From Heliopora coerulea (Eukaryota > Cnidaria > Anthozoa > Scleralcyonacea > Helioporidae), in assembly GCA_030142905.1 (NCBI GenBank), contig JASJOG010000017.1, positions 1,984,001-2,048,000 on the forward strand: a DNA stretch of 64,000 nucleotides, in the 5' to 3' direction. Position numbers and translations under genes: made by a program. Below the pieces are notes generated by a model. It saw only the letters and a list, made by a program, of their open reading frames with translations, had not been told where the DNA came from and made no database searches. Below are positions 10,305-58,195 of this stretch, piece by piece (within the stretch, counting starts at the first letter, position 1; each line of letters starts with the position of its first letter).

Positions 10305-13260
10305 TGAGCTCGCTATCCGGTCTGTACGCAAAATGACGCACGTAGATGTGGCTGCCTAGCCGCAGAATAATACCAGAAGTCCCACTCGCGAGGAAACTTG
10401 TCACTTTTTTAACTGCGCATGTCCACATCCGCCATGTTCTTGGAGGGTATACTCAGCGCATTTCAACTAGAAACAATATGGCGAAAACCAAAGTTGGCTT
10501 ACTAAAACTGCTGTATTTGGAAAAGTAGGACGACGATTTTCATTACATTTCTGAATCTACTGAAGAGGAAGTAAGCGATTACTTTTTTATTAGTTCGGTA
10601 ATGTATAAACAATTTTTTCGAGTAGAATTTAGCTTGTGTTCACCGGCACCTCAGTCGCTCTCAGTCCTTAATACGGTTCTTTCCAGGGCCCTGGAAAACT
10701 CCTGGAAAAACAGCTTTTTTCTGGGTACTCCTGTAATTCTGCTGGAATCCTCCTGGGATTTTGTAAAGAATTTGAACCTGGATAATCCAGACCTGCCAAT
10801 TCGTACATTCACAAAAGTTCCTTTTTTCATACACAAAATAGATTTGTTTGCTTTTGTCCTTGCTCTTCTGTCAAATCCAAATTGAATCGAGTCGTGAGTT
10901 CATTATTGCCTAATTCTTATATTGAAACCAACAAAATGATGTTGTACTGTTGTCATAAGGAATATTACATTCTTGCTCTTTTTGCCAAAGAAGAAAACTA
11001 GGGGTTGGATCCTGGAAAAGTAACGTTGCTACCCTGGAAAACTCCTGGAATTTTGTGATCTTTCATCAGTATGAACCCTGTTTAATATTGATACCAGGAA
11101 AATTCAGAATATGAAGTTTTTTATGGACTGGTTTTTTATAACTTTTCCTTTACATAGTGACATGGTCACAGATGGTGATGAAGGTCCTGTTTCAGTGTGT
11201 CTGTTTCAAACTTACAGTGTACTAGTCAATATGGAGGCAAAGGCTGGAATTTCATTTGGAGAATTGTAGTGTTGGCCAGATTATTCTTTGGTGTCTTATA
11301 GTTTATTTACATTCCTATCTCAACTACAAGGTCATTCAGATTAACCCAGTATGATGCAAGCACACAGAGGATATACCTTCTGATGAAAATTCAAACTGTA
11401 GAAAGAAACATTTAAAACATGCAAGTGCTTTTCAGGGACACTTTATGAAGACAAAAATTATTTTTTATGAGCTATATGGTTGTTATATTTATAACATAAA
11501 TTATTTCTAAAATTTAAATTGCATTATAATGCAATGGCAAAGACTGGGAAACCTGAATAAGTAGTTTTCTGAATTCTAATAATGAACAGCATTTCTAAAG
11601 GATCATTGCCTCCCATTGTTAAATAAACATACATTGACGTTACTGGTAGAGATTGTAAATTTAATAAAACGTTGTACACTTCCCAAAAACCAAGTCCTGT
11701 TATTATTTTTTTTTAATTTCTTATTTTTCGTACTGTAAGTTGTAGGACAGAAAGCCATCATTTTTAAAATCAATTTTATTGTTATAGACTAAGATGTCAA
11801 AAGTAGTTGCTGGCAATGCTTGCATGGTCTTACCCACACATGGAAATCAACCATAGCATGTTTAACCCATTGAGGGACAAGGGCACACTCTACTGTTTTA
11901 TTCTGGCTAACAGCAAACAATTTTATTCACCTAAGTGATGAGCCCCGATGCACCCTTGCACCTGAATGGGTAAATAGACAATCTTAGGCAATGTTTACAC
12001 TTGGTGTCCAGTTGTATTTTGGATCGGTACTTTAATGAACACGCCTATTATGCTAGAAAAAAATATATAAATTACAACTGCCATTATAGTTTGTTATTTA
12101 CATACTACACATGTAGACTTCCACCTCATTTAACCAAATTATTTAACTTAAATTGTGCACTGTATGCTGTCGGTGATTAAAGTTTAGGCCTTTCCAACCA
12201 CTACAAACAAATACATACGCATAAATTCTGAGTAGAAACTGTAAGCCAAAGTCTACGTACCATATGTACATTATCATACTTCACTGGGGTCAATTACTTC
12301 TCTTGAAACTCTCTTAAGATATTGAAAGATGATTCAATCTTTACTGAAAGGCATAAATAGTTTTATAGGTAGATGTTCTTTGACTGATTTACAGTAGCTT
12401 CAAAGATTTCTTAGCTCCTAATAATGTAACGCAGTGTGTACAAACATTCAGTGAGTTTTAATCGTTTCAAGTCAAACATTTAACACATATAACAACGGCC
12501 GTTAGGTAACTTTTAAAAACTGTACTAGTCAATAGAAATTGTAGTGTGATTGTAAAAATGTAGTGTAAATTTAGTTCAAATTATTTGAATAAATTTCCGA
12601 TTACCAGACTATTAATGTGGTGAATCACCGAGAGACAAGGATTGCTAAACTGCCTAATTGTGATCAGTTTTAGCGTAGTATTTGGAAATTTTTTAACAAA
12701 AACAGTCAGTTTTCCTTCGTAGTAGAATCGCCATCCGACGTCCAAAATTTAGCCAGATCCCTTCAAACTGAACTACTCCATATCGTTTCCTTCTGAAAAT
12801 GACTCAGTTATACCCTCCAAGAACATGGCGGCCGTTCAACTTCCTGTGTGCGCGAGGCAACATGCGCGAAGACATGTACATCAGAGGTGCCGACACTGAG
12901 TGGGACGTCTGGTATTATTCTGTGGCCAAGCCGTGCAATAAGTTTTTTGTACAGACCGGCTAGTTTGGAGGGAAAATTTCCGAGTTGATTTGAAGAAAAA
13001 CAAGCCAGATTCTGGTGCGTTCTACGGAAGATTTATAAAAACAAACTACGAAAAAAGAAGTTAAATGTTCTCAACGATAATTTTAAGCAGAAAATTAGAT
13101 AAGTAAATGCAAAAACCCACGACGAAATAGGTAAAAACAAGCAAATAAACCTAAGCCGCTAACTCACGAACACAAAGCTTCGTTAAAAGCGATGAAGAAA
13201 GGAGACAAAAGTCATATAATAAATTCCTGATTAACCTCGTTTGTTCGGTTAATAAGTAAT
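10305..13260. repeat. repeat copy interrupted by a TIR element
   Basis: The outer parts (10305-10360 and 12925-13260) match, in reverse complement, the copy at about 19800-20175, including CCGGTCTGTACGCAAAATGA-type and TAAAAACAAACTACGAAAA-type blocks. In that copy the two parts are nearly adjacent, so it acts as an empty site for the 2.56-kb insertion here. Confidence 0.65.
10361..12924. mobile_element. 2.56-kb DNA-transposon-like element with long TIRs
   Basis: The left end CGCAGAATAATACCAGA and right end (as complement) CACAGAATAATACCAGA start inverted repeats that stay similar for about 100 bp or more. A shared CGCCATGTTCTTGGAGGGTA lies on both sides. No long ORF is present inside, so it is non-autonomous or decayed. 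The interior holds two related CCTGGAAAACTCCTGGAA blocks (about 10688 and 11034). Superfamily is not recognised and a target duplication is unclear. Confidence 0.55.
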
Positions 13261-13341
13261 CAATATATGTACGTATATATGTGTACGTATGTACGTATGT
13301 ATGTACCTATATACTTGTGATTTTAACGCAAAAAATTCCAC

Positions 13342-13361
13342 ATATATATATATATATATAT
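13342..13361. repeat. short TA run beside PLE copy B
   Basis: Pure TA dinucleotides next to the 3' end of the PLE B terminal repeat. Confidence 0.85.
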
Positions 13362-13376
13362 CGCTTACCTCAAAAG

Positions 13377-13420
13377 GTCACTACAGCCTGTTTCATCTTG
13401 GGAAAGAATCTTCAGGTGAC
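13377..13420 (-). ncRNA. hammerhead-ribozyme-like motif 6
   Basis: Minus strand: stem I GTCAC/GTGAC, CTGAAGA, stem II TCTT/AAGA (4 bp, loop TCCC) flanked by T on each side, GAAA, stem III ACA/TGT with loop GGC, then A17. It sits just downstream of the PLE B reading frame. All helices are well formed apart from the T-T at the base of stem II. Confidence 0.65.
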
Positions 13421-13447
13421 TGACGAAGTTCGAAACCAGGAAGCTTT

Positions 13448-14146
13448 TTATGCGTAGGCCGGAATGTGGGCGTTAGGGCGTGGAACAATAGGGGGATTTT
13501 GTTTTTGTTTTAGGTTGTTTATGCGGAACTTGACCTTGTGTGGGCAGGCCGAAACTATTTCCGGTCTTTTGTTTAGCAAGTTATTTTTATCTTTTACGTT
13601 CAAAATAGAAAATTTTTCCTCTAGACATAAATTACATCGTTTTGATCCTCCTGAATATGAAATAGCGTGTTTTAAAATAGACCATTTTATGGTGAAATCT
13701 TGTTTGTTGTTTTTCAAATTCCAAATGTGTTTAGAAAGCTCCGTTTCATTAGAATATTTTATGTGTTGAAAAGACTTAGTGTGGTTACGATATCGCTCTT
13801 TGAATGTCTTAGATGTCATCCCTATGTAGTGTTTTGTGGTGTTCGTGTTGCATGTTGTGACTGATGCTTTGTATACTATGTCCTTGGTTAAGCATTCTTT
13901 CTGAAGTGGGCATGCGTCCTTGTTCCTACAGTTGCAGTTTTCAGTGGCCTTATTTTGTGGTTTGTTTTTCCTAATTATGCGTGAGTTGTGTCGTGTGATA
14001 AAAGATTTAATGTTGTTCATGCAGCTATAGCTAACCTTGACTGTGTTCCTATTGAAAATCTTATGAAGTTTATGGTGTGGAGGGAAGTGTTTATCAATGA
14101 GGCCTAAGAAATCGCGCCCGATGTTTGAGCGGACGTTTTCATGGAG
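13448..14146 (-). pseudogene. PLE B polyprotein C-terminus with GIY-YIG endonuclease, 5'-truncated
   Basis: The open frame extends upstream of the first Met (14020) to about 14146. The first part is the connector (SNIGRDFLGLIDKHFPPHHK, IFNRNTVKVSYSC). Then come the PLE Cys motif (CNCRNKDACPLQKEC), the nuclease core HYIGMTSKTFKERYRNH, ELSKHIWNLK and RCNLCLEEKFSIL, and an end like that of intact PLEs. The sequence is uninterrupted over 230 codons, but the RT domain is missing, so it cannot be autonomous. The nuclease would nick the target site. Family assignment is strong. Confidence 0.85.
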
Positions 14147-14290
14147 AAGCCTACATTATATAGGCAACTCAAATGTGCCACACATGTGGTACATCTAAGC
14201 CATGCCAGAGCGCTCTAACTAGAGACTAGTGAGCGTGCGCAAATCCGCTAGCGGCATGACTCATCCTGTAGAGCGCTCAATATGAACCAA
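14141..14290 (-). repeat. 150-bp direct repeat, copy 1 (PLE B terminal repeat)
   Basis: Identical, base for base as far as I can compare, to 14371-14520. The pair gives a period of 230 bp with the hammerhead between them. Confidence 0.9.
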
Positions 14291-14311
14291 GAGGCCATAG
14301 AGCGATATCTA

Positions 14312-14357
14312 ACTACAGACGGAACCGTTTCGGCCTATCGGGCCTCATCAGTGTAGT
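14312..14357 (-). ncRNA. canonical type I hammerhead ribozyme, PLE B
   Basis: Minus strand: stem I ACTACA (14357-14352) with TGTAGT (14317-14312), CTGATGA (14351-14345), stem II GGCC/GGCC, GAAA, stem III A-CGG/CCG-U, C17 complementing G at 14318. It is nearly the same as the ribozyme at 9061-9106, differing in the stem II loop (CGATA versus CAATA). Confidence 0.85.
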
Positions 14358-14370
14358 GCTGATGAGCAGG

Positions 14371-14520
14371 ATGGAGAAGCCTACATTATATAGGCAACTC
14401 AAATGTGCCACACATGTGGTACATCTAAGCCATGCCAGAGCGCTCTAACTAGAGACTAGTGAGCGTGCGCAAATCCGCTAGCGGCATGACTCATCCTGTA
14501 GAGCGCTCAATATGAACCAA
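14371..14520 (-). repeat. 150-bp direct repeat, copy 2 (PLE B terminal repeat)
   Basis: Exact duplicate of 14141-14290; ends with the TATTGAGCGCTCTA complement also found, with variation, near 8563, 9411, 15748 and 21476. Confidence 0.9.
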
Positions 14521-14588
14521 TATGTATATATGTATATATGTATATATGTATATATGTATATATGTATATATATATATATATATATATA
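14521..14588. repeat. TATATG/TA microsatellite
   Basis: TATG-containing TA repeat directly adjoining the PLE B terminal repeat. Confidence 0.9.
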
Positions 14589-14696
14589 AGTGGATTTTTT
14601 GCGTTAAAAACACGAGTATTTGATTATAAATAAAATAGCATTTGTCAACAAGAAAAGAGAAATAGAAGTAGCCACTCGCTTTGGATATGATTTATT

Positions 14697-14731
14697 GCAC
14701 TAACGTTTTCGCTACAAAGCTCTTCAGGTAC
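14697..14731 (-). ncRNA. hammerhead-ribozyme-like motif 8
   Basis: Minus strand: stem I GTAC/GTGC (one G-U), CTGAAGA (14727-14721), stem II GCT/AGC with loop TTGT and a proper G-C closing pair, GAAA, then AACGTTA where stem III would have only two pairs. The GAAA-CGTTAG end is shared with the arms of PLE copy A. Confidence 0.5.
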
Positions 14732-14744
14732 TACCTGACGCTTG

Positions 14745-15073
14745 CAACGAACTACGTTGTCCCTTTTATGCTCTTCAGGGTGCGATGGAGTCATCCTTCA
14801 GGAATTTGAGGAATTTGCTAATTGTCCGGCGGTGTGTCTTTATAGTTGCAGCGGAGGAATTTGTTTATGTGACGGCAATTCGACAGCAGTTCGTTTCTTT
14901 TGTTTAAGAGCGGGATGTAAAAGAAACGAACTGCTGTCGAATTGCTGTCACATAAACAAATTCCTCCTCCGCAACTATAAAAACACACCGCTGGACAATT
15001 CGCAAATTCCTCAAATTCCTGAAAGATGACGCCATCGCGCCCTGAAGAGCATAAAAGGGACAACGTAGTTAAA
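14745..15073. repeat. 154-bp inverted repeat pair
   Basis: 14745-14898 and 14920-15073 are inverted copies with few differences around a 21-bp centre. The unit is the same as the interior of 9141-9392. The reading frames on both strands here are mirror images and not genes. Confidence 0.8.
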
Positions 15074-15081
15074 TGTAATTA

Positions 15082-15124
15082 GTCGTCTGATGATCGCGTA
15101 AGCGTGAAACACCGTGTAACGGGA
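15082..15124 (+). ncRNA. hammerhead-ribozyme-like motif 9
   Basis: Core CTGATGA (15087-15093), stem II CGC/GCG with loop GTAA flanked by T-T, GAAA, stem III ACA/TGT with loop CCG, A17 at 15118. Stem I retains only three to four pairs (GTCGT against ACGGG), so it is partly decayed relative to motif 4. Confidence 0.5.
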
Positions 15125-15183
15125 GTTGCTCAAAGCTTAGACATTAACCAAATAGACTATATATAATAATAATAAAAATAATA

Positions 15184-15340
15184 ATAATGGTAAAATTTCC
15201 TTTCCTCACAAGTTCCCTGAAATGCGCAATGTCTGTTGCGGCCTTATCTGGCTGGATGCTGGGAGTCCGTAGTAGGCTGAGACCCCTTCCACTGTCCTTA
15301 GTTGGGTGGTGTGCGAGTTGTAATAATAATAATAATAATA
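15184..15340 (+). repeat. dispersed repeat ending in (AAT)n
   Basis: Matches, in reverse orientation, 44403-44552: both contain CCTCACAAGTTCC-like, CTGGATGCTGGGAG-like and GTTGGGTGGTGTGCGAGTTG blocks and end in AAT/ATT trinucleotides. It is probably the 3' end of a LINE or SINE family. Confidence 0.7.
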
Positions 15341-15570
15341 TCGGTTTATTAGGAGTACATCCAACAGGTGCCTCTTCGCCTCCTAATGCCTAATTACAGT
15401 AACAATATGTTTGGTAAAACTAATTACCAAGGAAGGCCTATATAGCTAAAACTATGTGTAAGCTAGACTATATAATTTGGTAATTCATATATAGAATATA
15501 TTTGATAAAAAACTAGGCTATTATATTAATTAATTACTATATATATAATATATATATATAATTAATTATT

Positions 15571-15721
15571 AGAAGTAAAATAGACAAAATTTTTGCTGTC
15601 GCTACTCTGAGTTTCACGCGCTCAGGCGATCATCAGGCAACTGATGATCGCCTGCCTGATGATCGCCTGAGCGCGTGAAACTCAGAGTAGCGACAGCAAA
15701 AATTTTGTCTATTTTACTTCT
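15571..15721. repeat. 69-bp palindrome containing mirrored hammerhead cores
   Basis: 15571-15639 and 15653-15721 are perfect reverse complements separated by 13 bp. Each arm holds CTGATGA, stem II, GAAACTCAGAGTA and a GCGACAGCAAA tail. Stem I of a single-unit hammerhead has only about three pairs; the arms pair with each other instead. Confidence 0.85.
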
Positions 15722-15830
15722 TTATTCGCTCTACTGGTATGGTATTGAGCGCTCTTCATTTTCAAACCAACACTGCAACCTTTCTGGTCCTCACCTTTGG
15801 TTTAATTAATTATCATATATATATTATATA

Positions 15831-15872
15831 TAAAACACACACATATGTATATAAAACACATATGTATATAAA

Positions 15873-15907
<35 letters not shown>

Positions 15908-15942
15908 CATATATATAAATATATACATATATATAAATATAT

Positions 15943-15980
<38 letters not shown>

Positions 15981-15985
15981 TTATG
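15831..15985. repeat. (CA)n and (TA)n microsatellite
   Basis: Mixed ACAC and ATATAT low-complexity tract. Confidence 0.9.
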
Positions 15986-16009
15986 GATAGAGATATCCCC
16001 GATGGATAG

Positions 16010-16095
16010 AGATAAAGCTTGAGTACAAACTTTTCATCATAAATATCCAAGCTTACAAACATCTACACTTAGTCAGATGAAATTTACTTATAAAC
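16010..16095 (-). repeat. 85-bp repeat, partner of 21562-21645
   Basis: The reverse complement contains TAAGTAAATTTCATCT, AAGTGTAGATGTTTG and GATGAAAAGTTTG blocks in the same order as 21562-21645. Confidence 0.7.
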
Positions 16096-16187
16096 ACAAT
16101 ATCATATTACAGGTATGTTCAGCTTTCAAGCACGAAAGAGGCATATCAATATTATGAACCAGGTCTATATATATATATATATATAAG

Positions 16188-16440
16188 GATAGTACTTCTT
16201 CCAAGTGAATGGAACCCATACCGGGTAAGTAGAGAAAAACTCTACTTGATCGCGGCTGGGATTCGAACCCGCGACCTTCGGTTTACTAGTCCGACGCTGT
16301 ACCAACTGAGCTAAAAGGCCAAGCCGGGAGGAAGCCAAGCCGGGAGGAGGCCATGGAATGATGGTATTTATATGACATTTCGAAACGCTAGTTTCTTCCA
16401 TGTCGACCAGACTATATATATCTGTAAAGCTTCAGTATAA
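16188..16440 (-). repeat. tRNA-Thr-derived SINE, copy 1
   Basis: The tRNA-like head is 16250-16320 (complement: TAGCTCAGTTGGTACAGCG, anticodon loop CTAGTAA, GGTTCGAATCC). A body of about 120 bp containing TTTCGAAACGCTAG follows. It forms an inverted pair with 16595-16810. Confidence 0.75.
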
Positions 16441-16462
16441 GAACTATAGGTATAAGATTACA

Positions 16463-16590
16463 TTCGGACTAGTAAACCGAAGGTCGCGGGTTCGAATCCC
16501 AGCCGTGGTCAAGTAGAGTTTTTCTCTACTTACCGGGTATGGGTTCGATTCACTTGGAAGAAGTACTATCCTTATATCATCTCACCCAAG
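16463..16590 (+). repeat. tRNA-Thr-derived SINE, 3' half of head
   Basis: Starts inside the anticodon arm (CGGACTAGTAAACCG) and includes the B box GGTTCGAATCC, then the tail to TTGGAAGAAGTACTATCC. Confidence 0.65.
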
Positions 16591-16594
16591 TGGT

Positions 16595-16810
16595 TAATCT
16601 TATATTTATAGTTCTTATACAGAAGCTTTACAGATACATATAGTCTGGTTGACACGGAAGAAACTAGCGTTTCGAAATGTCATACAAATACCATCATCCC
16701 ATGGCCTCCTCCCGGCTTGGCCTTGTAGCTCAGTTGGTAGAAGCGTCGGACTAGTAAACCGAATGTCGCGGGTTCGAATCCCAGCCGCGGTCAAGTAGAG
16801 TTTTTCCGAG
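16595..16810 (+). repeat. tRNA-Thr-derived SINE, copy 2
   Basis: The tRNA-like segment 16719-16790 has A and B boxes and anticodon AGT. The acceptor ends GGCCTTG and CCGCGGTC do not pair, so it is not a functional tRNA. Its body mirrors copy 1. Confidence 0.75.
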
Positions 16811-16856
16811 TTTCACGCGGATTAGCAACCATATACTCTTAAGCGAAATCTCACTA

Positions 16857-16934
16857 TATATATATATATGTATGTATGTATGCATGCATGTATGTATGTA
16901 TGCATGCATGCATGTATGTATGTATGTATGTATG

Positions 16935-16962
<28 letters not shown>
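16857..16962. repeat. (TGTA)n/(TGCA)n microsatellite
   Basis: Tetranucleotide tract about 100 bp long. Confidence 0.95.
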
Positions 16963-16965
<3 letters not shown>

Positions 16966-16986
16966 TTTATAAACTTAAAACTGTTT

Positions 16987-17034
16987 GTTGTTACTCAGAG
17001 TTTCTCGCTACTGAGAGGACGATCTTCAGACAAC
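16987..17034 (-). ncRNA. hammerhead-ribozyme-like motif 11
   Basis: Minus strand: stem I TTGTTGT/ACAACAA (7 bp), CTGAAGA, stem II TCG/CGA (3 bp, large loop) directly flanking the core, GAAA, stem III ACT/AGT with loop CTG, A17. The best-paired stem I among the non-canonical copies. Position 7 is A, which the hammerhead consensus allows. Confidence 0.65.
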
Positions 17035-17056
17035 AAGAAGGTTCGGTTAAATTCGG

Positions 17057-17867
17057 TTGAATTTAACCCGTATTAGCCCTATTATTATTTTTAGGTCTTT
17101 TTCGCCCAAGTCCTTGGAAACGAGATGCCTTTTCGTCCAACGAGGTGATTCTTCTAATTTATTGTATACTGCTATCCAAAAGGTTTTCAATGTTTCTCGT
17201 TTTGACACGCTGAAACTATCTTCTGAAGAAATTTCTACAGAAAAGGTTCCCTTAGTCCTGGCTTTTCATCCCTTTAACAACAAAGTTAGCGACATCACCA
17301 CTCACAATTTTGGCATCTTAAAAAAATGATTCCGAGATCTCGTCTATTTTCACCGATAATCCACTGATTTTCTTTTGCGCAATAAAGGCATTCGTGATTG
17401 CCTGGTACACACCGCCCTTAAACAAAATTCATCATTACCAACCGGCACTTTTTCTTGCGGTGAAACCTGCTGTAACACATGCGCTTTGCTTAGTCAAACA
17501 ACCGTCATTTTTAGATCCAAATCTAAATATATTATCTGATATAATTTCACATGCACTTCCTCTAACATCGTTTACTGCATATCCTGCAGGAAATGCTATA
17601 AACTTTACATCGGTAAGACTGACCGACGTCCCTGACAGGTTTGCCGAACATCTTCATTCCTTAACAAACAACATTTCTGCCAAGCCTGTCGCCCGACATT
17701 TCAATAGCGTTAATCATTCTGTTTCAGACATGAGAGTTCAACCATTTCATCCATCTCCAGTGGCAACGATAGCGCAAGAAGATAAGAAAGGCGTCAGATT
17801 TTTAAGCTTGGATCCACTTGTTCCTATGGGCTCAGTGAACGTTTTTCTTTCATTTAACCCGTCATAA
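17057..17867 (+). pseudogene. PLE copy C: RT C-terminal part and GIY-YIG endonuclease, frameshifted
   Basis: Fragments in changing frames follow the order of a Penelope-like protein: VPLVLAFHPFNNKV and THNFGIL (region after RT), a GTFSCG-type segment, Cys pairs followed by KLYIGKTDRR (GIY-YIG core), RFAEHLHSL, PVARHFNSVNHS and a closing LSFNPS before TAA. At least two frameshifts and a stop are present. It belongs to a different PLE lineage from copies A and B (YIGKT, PVARHFN signature). A hammerhead-like motif on the minus strand lies directly upstream. Confidence 0.75.
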
Positions 17868-19275
17868 GTTTTTGTTAATTTCTAGCATGGGCAGATAAAA
17901 CATCAGCTTCCCCTGCTTTTGTCTTTGTTTTTCCACATACATATTTCTATTGCCCTGGGAACCCTAAGGATTAAACCAACGTTTGATGATCGTTGTTTAA
18001 AATAGCAAATGACTTCTTTGTCGTTACTTAGTTGTCGATTTGCTTGTTTTTGTTTCTCGCATTTCATTAGTTAACTTTTTATCACTTGAGACTCCTTTCC
18101 ATATAAATCCTAGTCTGGTTGCAACTCCTATTTCAGAACACGTTTCTTTGCAGATGAAGTGCCTTTTCTCGAAATGTCGGGATTCTTTGAGTTCAGTTAC
18201 GGCAGTTATCAACCTTTGAACTTTTTACCTTTTTTATCACTGTCTACGCAGTATTCTATTCTTATATAGTGTATGTTCTGCCCTCTTTGGATATCGGCCT
18301 CGATTTAGCAGTAATACGTAAAAGGTTACTGTACTTATTTTTATTTTAGCACGATCATTTTTTAATTCTGTGTTGTTATCTATTTAGACATGAATTAGAG
18401 TGGATCAAGTCCATGAACAGGAACACTTCAAAGATTACTTTTACAAGTCATATACTATTTTCATAGTTGCACTATCATTGTTTTTTTAATTCTGCGTTGT
18501 TATCTATTTAGTAGTGAATTACTGTGGATCGCGTCCATCAACAAATAGTTATTTGCACTCCTGAGGTATCTTGGTCTAGGTCGACGCTTGGTAATTTCTC
18601 ACGAACCGCCTGAAAAGATAACCAAATGAGGAGAGAAATCAATTTAACCCATGTCAATGTGCATACAAAGCCTTTTATCGCTATAAACTATACATTCGCT
18701 TGCGACTAGGATTTCATGTTTGCCATTTGTCGCCTGTTAATGTGAATTATCTTATGGGTAGTCTTATGATAAGCTAGTGATTGTATTACAATTATTACGT
18801 TATCCTTGCAGATTGCACACTAACAGCTACATTACATGTTAGCCGTCATAACGCTTTGTCTCTAGCTAATCACATGAGTAAGCTGCGATATCTCTTTAAA
18901 TATCCTTAATTGGTTCAATCGTGATTCTTAGGTATAGAAAATATTTAAGGATATAATCATAAGTACTTAATGAAGTTGCTAAAGGTCTACCAGGATTGTG
19001 AGTCATATTTCTACATTCGATTTCCAGCTGAGGTTCAATAATTCCAGTATTCGCAAATGGTCCTGGTTGGAATTTAAATCTATGATCCTGGTAATAAAAC
19101 CATTTTCAATTTGACGTTGACTCCAAATCAAATATGATTTTGACGATAAATAGAACTACTCATAATTAATGTACGCTCACGACCCTAAACTAATATGATC
19201 AGTACTATTTAACTTTAATGTCACATTCTCCAATTCTTAGACCAGGTCCTTATTCTTTGATATAAAACCTATCTA
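17868..19275. other. gene-free stretch with a short tandem duplication
   Basis: AT-rich. Blocks of about 78 bp at 18343-18420 and 18461-18546 are related (TTAATTCTG-GTTGTTATCTATTTAG, then GTGGATC-CGTCCAT). No gene recognised. It could contain the 3' UTR of the kinase gene, since an unspliced read-through of exon 12 would stop at 19276-19278. Confidence 0.45.
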
Positions 19276-19320
19276 CTACCTCACAAATACCTGTCTGCTG
19301 CAGATAAATATTTTGTATAC

Positions 19321-57042
<37,722 letters not shown>

Positions 57043-57939
57043 CTTAGAAACAAAATGGAAAAATACACTTTCTTATTCGCAACCACTGTATTTGTCGGTA
57101 CATTAACTTTGGCGTGTAGCTTCCTTTAGCAATGGAAACATGATGGTTCAAAGACAAATTATACAGAATAATTATATATTCAATGGAACTGAGCAATTGG
57201 TGAAATAAAAAACAATACTTGACTGAAACCCTTCAAAGATTTTATATTATATGCGATACTCTGAATTAGTTATTTCATTATTAAAAAGACGCATGGAAGG
57301 TTCCATATCAACCATAGGGCTTGCTTAGGGATAGTATACACTCGTCTGTACTATCATAAAAGTCAATTCACAATGAAGGAAAAGTGCGATTTCGTCGACA
57401 GTCATCGCATGTCCGGGCTCAATTTTAACCTTTGGTTTCAAGTTTTTGGATCCGATTCATTTTAAACCTATTCGACTTTTCTTCAACCAGATTAATTTTG
57501 TTGAACCAGTTCAAATAAAAACAATTCTAATGACTTAAATTAATTTTATGAAAAATTCTATCAAATCTTTGCATTTTTTACCCGTATCTCCAGGGCAAAC
57601 ATTCCCTCCTTTTCTTTCATCTACTACTGATATCGTCCTGTATTATTCATCTTGGCATAGTCACATGTACATTTTTTATATTAAATACTGGTGATAAGTT
57701 CTAACCAATACATTAACGGTAAATTAGGGATGATCTTCTGTAATTAGTACACCAATCCACTGAGTAACACAGTATTGGCTTAATAATTGAATACGATGTC
57801 TACTGAATCAAACAACAACCTTAAGTATCAAAATTTGAAAGAATCAACGAGCAATGTGATACTTCAATAAAGATGTCAAAAATTTTGACTACTACTAAAT
57901 ACTCTAATAGTGAGATATGCCAATTAAAATAGGATATCA

Positions 57940-58170
57940 TGTAAGCTCGACCTTAACGATTACCTTTACCCTGATCCTAACCGTTATCGTAATCCAAACT
58001 CAATCTCCAACCAAAACTCTAACTCGAGATCTGACACTACCACAAATCTTTACCCCTAATCTTGACCTTCTCTCGCTTATCATTTATTTAAACTCTGTTC
58101 ATCTTACAAACTCTATCTCAAACCCCAGGTATCACTCTAATCCTAACTTCAATCCCAACTATATGGAAGT
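57940..58170 (+). repeat. degenerate (CTAACC)n-like minisatellite
   Basis: Many spaced CTAACC, CTAATCC, CAACC, CAAACTC units without a perfect period. It looks like an old, decayed hexamer repeat of telomere-like composition. The ORF through it is a by-product. Confidence 0.45.
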
Positions 58171-58195
58171 ACATTTAATAATATGATCCTCACCT

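Larger units (their letters stand above)
13362..14520 (-). mobile_element. PLE copy B with tandem hammerhead-bearing terminal repeats
   Basis: Read on the minus strand: a 150-bp repeat (14520-14371), a canonical hammerhead (14357-14312), an identical 150-bp repeat (14290-14141), the truncated protein-coding part (14146-13448), then a second hammerhead-like motif (13420-13377) and a TA run. This arrangement, with a tandem partial terminal repeat upstream of the ORF, is that of Penelope-like elements. Confidence 0.8.

Noticed and set aside
14742..15063. Matching ORFs (95 and 81 codons) on both strands with identical Cys-rich sequence
   Set aside because: They are the two arms of an inverted repeat read from both sides, with no independent support.
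16250..16790. Functional tRNA-Thr(AGT) genes
   Set aside because: A and B boxes and anticodon loop are present, but the acceptor stems do not pair and each is followed by a shared SINE body.
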